Part shown: positions 61,701 through 64,000 of the stretch, piece by piece
How the letters are laid out: each line of letters starts with the position of its first letter
Position numbering within the stretch: position 1 is the first letter of the stretch
Source of the DNA: Marisa cornuarietis
Lineage: Eukaryota > Mollusca > Gastropoda > Architaenioglossa > Ampullariidae
Reading direction: 5' to 3'
DNA: 64,000 nucleotides
Assembly (NCBI GenBank): GCA_004794655.1
Contig: SMMW01000001.1
Span: 21,214,501 to 21,278,500, forward strand
Made by a program: the position numbers and the translations under genes
The notes under the pieces: generated by a model
What the model was told of the DNA's origin: nothing
Database searches by the model: none
The model's input: only the letters and a program-made list of their open reading frames with translations

Positions 61701-63918
61701 TGGATCAGTGTGTTTGATGTCAAATCTGAGAATCAACAGAGGGAAGGAGAGGGGGCTCTACTGTAGTGGTTATCTTTCCTATAGGAGAAGAAGATTTTTT
61801 TTATTATTAGAAAGTGCTGGTCTACCATAATCTATGCATCATTTTTAAACAGCATATGGCCCAGGGGCTAGGCACACATGGTACTATGTTGGATGTTTTG
61901 TGTGATCCCATCCACCAGTGTCTAGCAGCATACCGTTCTCCTGGTCTCTTTATTATTGTCCGATTTTGACTTTGGCAAGTCTTCCTGATGATACAATTTG
62001 TCTTTTTTCAAAAATTTTCAGCCCAACCAGATCATGACCCCAACACTCGCCACTGTCTTTGTGGTGCAGATGGTAAATATATTGTTTGCTTTTGTTAGCT
62101 CTTTCCTTACCGATCGCCCTCATAGGGGCGATCACGTGATCGTCGCCTGAACCCGGTTCGCACCATATGGTGTGATGCAAGTTTTAAATGTTGTTACTCT
62201 TAAACATCGTTTTTTTTAGAAGAGAAACTTAATAAATAAGATAGCTTATTCATTTCTGAACACAATTGTCTTTCTTAAAAAATGTAGGAAGTAAGTTTTA
62301 ACAGGAAGTCTTTGCATTTTTCCACGCTACCTGTCTTTCTGTTTGGTAAAAGGCTAGCAAATTCCCGGTATTGAAATTTCGACCGGCAGCTTTGAAAATT
62401 TATATTTATTAATCTGCAGTAAAGATAACAATCTGTAATACACCGTTTTAAAGAGCTTTTTTAAAACATTCACTTGGTGTAAATTTTAAGATACATAGGT
62501 TTTGTCTTCGAGTACTAAAATCAAATGAACTGTACGTGTTTCAGAACACTTGAACGAAAATTTCAGAAAATAACAAAAAAATTATTTACTCAATATACAC
62601 AGACATAAAGTACCAAACAAATATTACTTACTATTTTGTTCTCCTTTGCGGTTGTTGAAGTAAAAATCCATGTCAAATTGGGTAAACCCAACGTACTTTC
62701 GATAGTTCAAAATGGCGCTCGACCATTTGTTTACATTTTTCCCTCTTACAAATGAATTTTTTGATTGGCTGGACTAGTTTTTAAAGGGAGGGAATCATGG
62801 TGGACTATTTCCGAAAGATTTCAGTAGTTTCTTCCCTTATGTTATTTTCATTTACGTTGCGGGAGTTTTTTTGAGCGCATTATCATGGCATTTTCTATTG
62901 GGAATACTATAAAAGTGTGTTTTCAAGCAAACACAAGGTTAGGCTGTTGCTTTTCTCTACATCTTGATCTATCATTATCAATTTGAGTTGTTCTTCTACC
63001 TCTTTTAGTTAATTTTTTATGATTTTTTGAAAAAGGGTTAAATACATCCATCCAAGGGTTCGGAACGGCCGCTAAGACTTCCGTCGTGTTCAGTATAGAT
63101 CGAGTTAATTTTATTTTTATCAGCAACCCATGATGGCTGAAGCTGTAACTCACAAAAAAAATGGATAGGATGTGTTAACAGGAGGTGGCTTGGTGATGCT
63201 GGGTAAAGACTGATCAGTGTTTAGCAGCAAAAGCAATAGTTTTTGGTTAAAGGGGGTTGTGAGAGTGTTAAAAAAATAAGTTGCATTACTAACAGTTCTT
63301 AATTTAGAATATTGTTTTGGACTGTATACTGATATTCTTGTATATTTATTGTATTGTTCTTTGCAATCAAAAGCATCAAATTCCTGAACAAATATATTAA
63401 TTTTTAAAAATTTTCAGCATTTTTTTTCATTCAATATTTTTATTTACGTTTCAGCTGACCTCATTATGTTGGGTGAGTTTATATTGCAGCTTTAAAAAAT
63501 CTGTGACTTTTTTTTTTACATGAATAGATAAATGAACACAATAAAATGGAAACTTGCTTAGAAAGAGAAGCAAATGTGTATCAAGTATCTAATAGTAATA
63601 ATAATTATAATATTCAGAGAATTTATCTGTGGGCATCCACATGACTTATTGATGAAGAAACAGTGTTGTGGAGTTGTATAAATGTTCGATACATATGGTG
63701 GAAGATATTCTTGCATGCATGTCCACATGTTTTATGTGTGTGTGGTGGGGGGTAGGTCTTGGTTGCACATATTATTATTGACACAGCTTCAGATAGAGAT
63801 AAAAAGAGCTTTCTACAACTTTTGACAGGTCTTGCAACACATGAGGCAAACTTCACTATCATTCGTGAAGAGTTCAAACCAAATCAGCCCAGGCCATGTG
63901 ATCTGTGCGGACAACTTG
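55772..63918 (+). CDS. XRN2: 5'-3' exoribonuclease 2, N-terminal nine exons (runs off window)
   Basis: Predicted exons: 55772-55846, 58048-58175, 58753-58864, 59477-59538, 60146-60257, 60473-60635, 62022-62072, 63455-63472, 63829-63918 (811 nt, about 270 aa); the gene continues past 64000. XRN2 is the nuclear 5'-3' exonuclease that acts in RNA polymerase II termination and in rRNA/snoRNA processing. Seen: [100 protein letters not shown], and the acidic metal-binding segment GADADLIMLGLATHE, then the start of the CCHC-like CDLCGQLG. The product is XRN2 rather than XRN1 because of the conserved [19 protein letters not shown] region. All nine phases agree. The 18-nt exon 8 is unusually small. 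Confidence 0.95.
57595..57752 (+). mobile_element. Short non-autonomous hAT-like element (MITE)
   Basis: It begins CATGGTTCTCAATCTGTGGG and ends with GGTTGAGAAACACTG, whose reverse complement CAGTGTTTCTCAACC is the typical hAT end. Flanking GCTTAAGG and GCTTAGGA look like a diverged 8-bp target duplication. It lies in XRN2 intron 1. Confidence 0.75.
59036..59418 (+). mobile_element. CR1-like LINE 3' end
   Basis: The last RT residues, [21 protein letters not shown] with a stop (about 59066-59130), are followed by the tail CTAAGAGCATGGTCTCTATG, GTGCGCTATAAAAATCTTC and ATT repeats. It is in XRN2 intron 3, sense orientation. Confidence 0.82.
61140..61420 (-). mobile_element. CR1-like LINE 3' tail, minus orientation
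   Basis: Reverse reading gives the same CT-rich body (rich in GTCCCTCGT and CTTGTT words) and a GCGCTAAGAATATGCTCC-like end. The + strand shows ATTTTTTTAT-type remains of the tail near 61150. It is in XRN2 intron 6. Confidence 0.6.
62112..62142. other. Overlapping palindromes with a CACGTG core
   Basis: GATCGCCC and GGGCGATC form an 8-bp stem (62112-62133), and CGATCACGTGATCG (62129-62142) is a perfect 14-bp palindrome with an E-box centre. It is 40 bp into XRN2 intron 7. Confidence 0.7.
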
Positions 63919-64000
63919 GTTAGCATTTGTATGCTGGGGTTTGTAGAAGTAGAGGACTGAAGGCTAGAGAAATTGTCTAAATTTTGATTAAAACAGCATA

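Noticed and set aside
1..64000. CRISPR array, operon, bacterial promoter or riboswitch
   Set aside because: The DNA is eukaryotic and intron-rich; tandem repeats seen are microsatellites, minisatellites or LTR parts.

Overview
This is animal nuclear DNA. Every gene found is split by spliceosomal introns, and the spaces between exons are full of LINE, SINE, LTR and DNA-transposon debris. The gene content (Mediator subunit, dynein-assembly WD40 protein, nuclear exoribonuclease, OATP transporter with Kazal-type loop, THAP protein) is metazoan. The repeat style (CR1-like LINE tails ending in ATT/ATG microsatellites, RTE-like and DIRS-like reverse transcriptases, tRNA-derived SINEs) suggests a lophotrochozoan, most likely a mollusc; that last step is inference.

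Layout. 1-3.4 kb: LINE debris. 4.3-15.1 kb (+): a complete SLCO/OATP transporter in ten exons (1,047 codons), with a Ser-rich insertion of about 390 residues in the second extracellular loop. 15.8-18.7 kb: LINE and DIRS-like debris. 20.5-27.6 kb (-): a THAP-domain locus with four well-phased exons, two less certain downstream pieces, and nested repeats inside. 27.9-31.9 kb (+): complete MED6 in eight exons (237 aa). 32.6-36.5 kb (-): complete DNAAF10/WDR92 in eight exons (354 aa). 39.3-55.6 kb (-): a complete 17-exon, 680-aa alpha-helical HEAT/ARM-like protein that I could not name. 55.8 kb to the window end (+): the first nine coding exons of XRN2; the gene runs off the edge.

Gene arrangement. 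THAP/MED6 and HEAT-like gene/XRN2 are head-to-head pairs with start codons 273 bp and 203 bp apart, so each pair probably shares a bidirectional promoter. MED6 and DNAAF10 converge tail to tail. The genes do not form one pathway; MED6, XRN2 and THAP are transcription or RNA functions, DNAAF10 is axonemal dynein assembly, SLCO is membrane transport. All splice joints were read by eye; for SLCO, MED6, DNAAF10 and the HEAT-like gene the coding lengths sum to whole codons and all phases agree, which is strong internal support.

Most interesting points: a pair of complementary (GAT)n/(TCA)n tracts flanking the SLCO intron 1 acceptor; the giant Ser-rich extracellular loop; an A8 run that disconnects the THAP start codon from its domain; duplicated in-frame donor sites in the THAP gene; a three-layer transposon nest; an 18-nt microexon in the XRN2 active site; and two predicted GC-AG introns.
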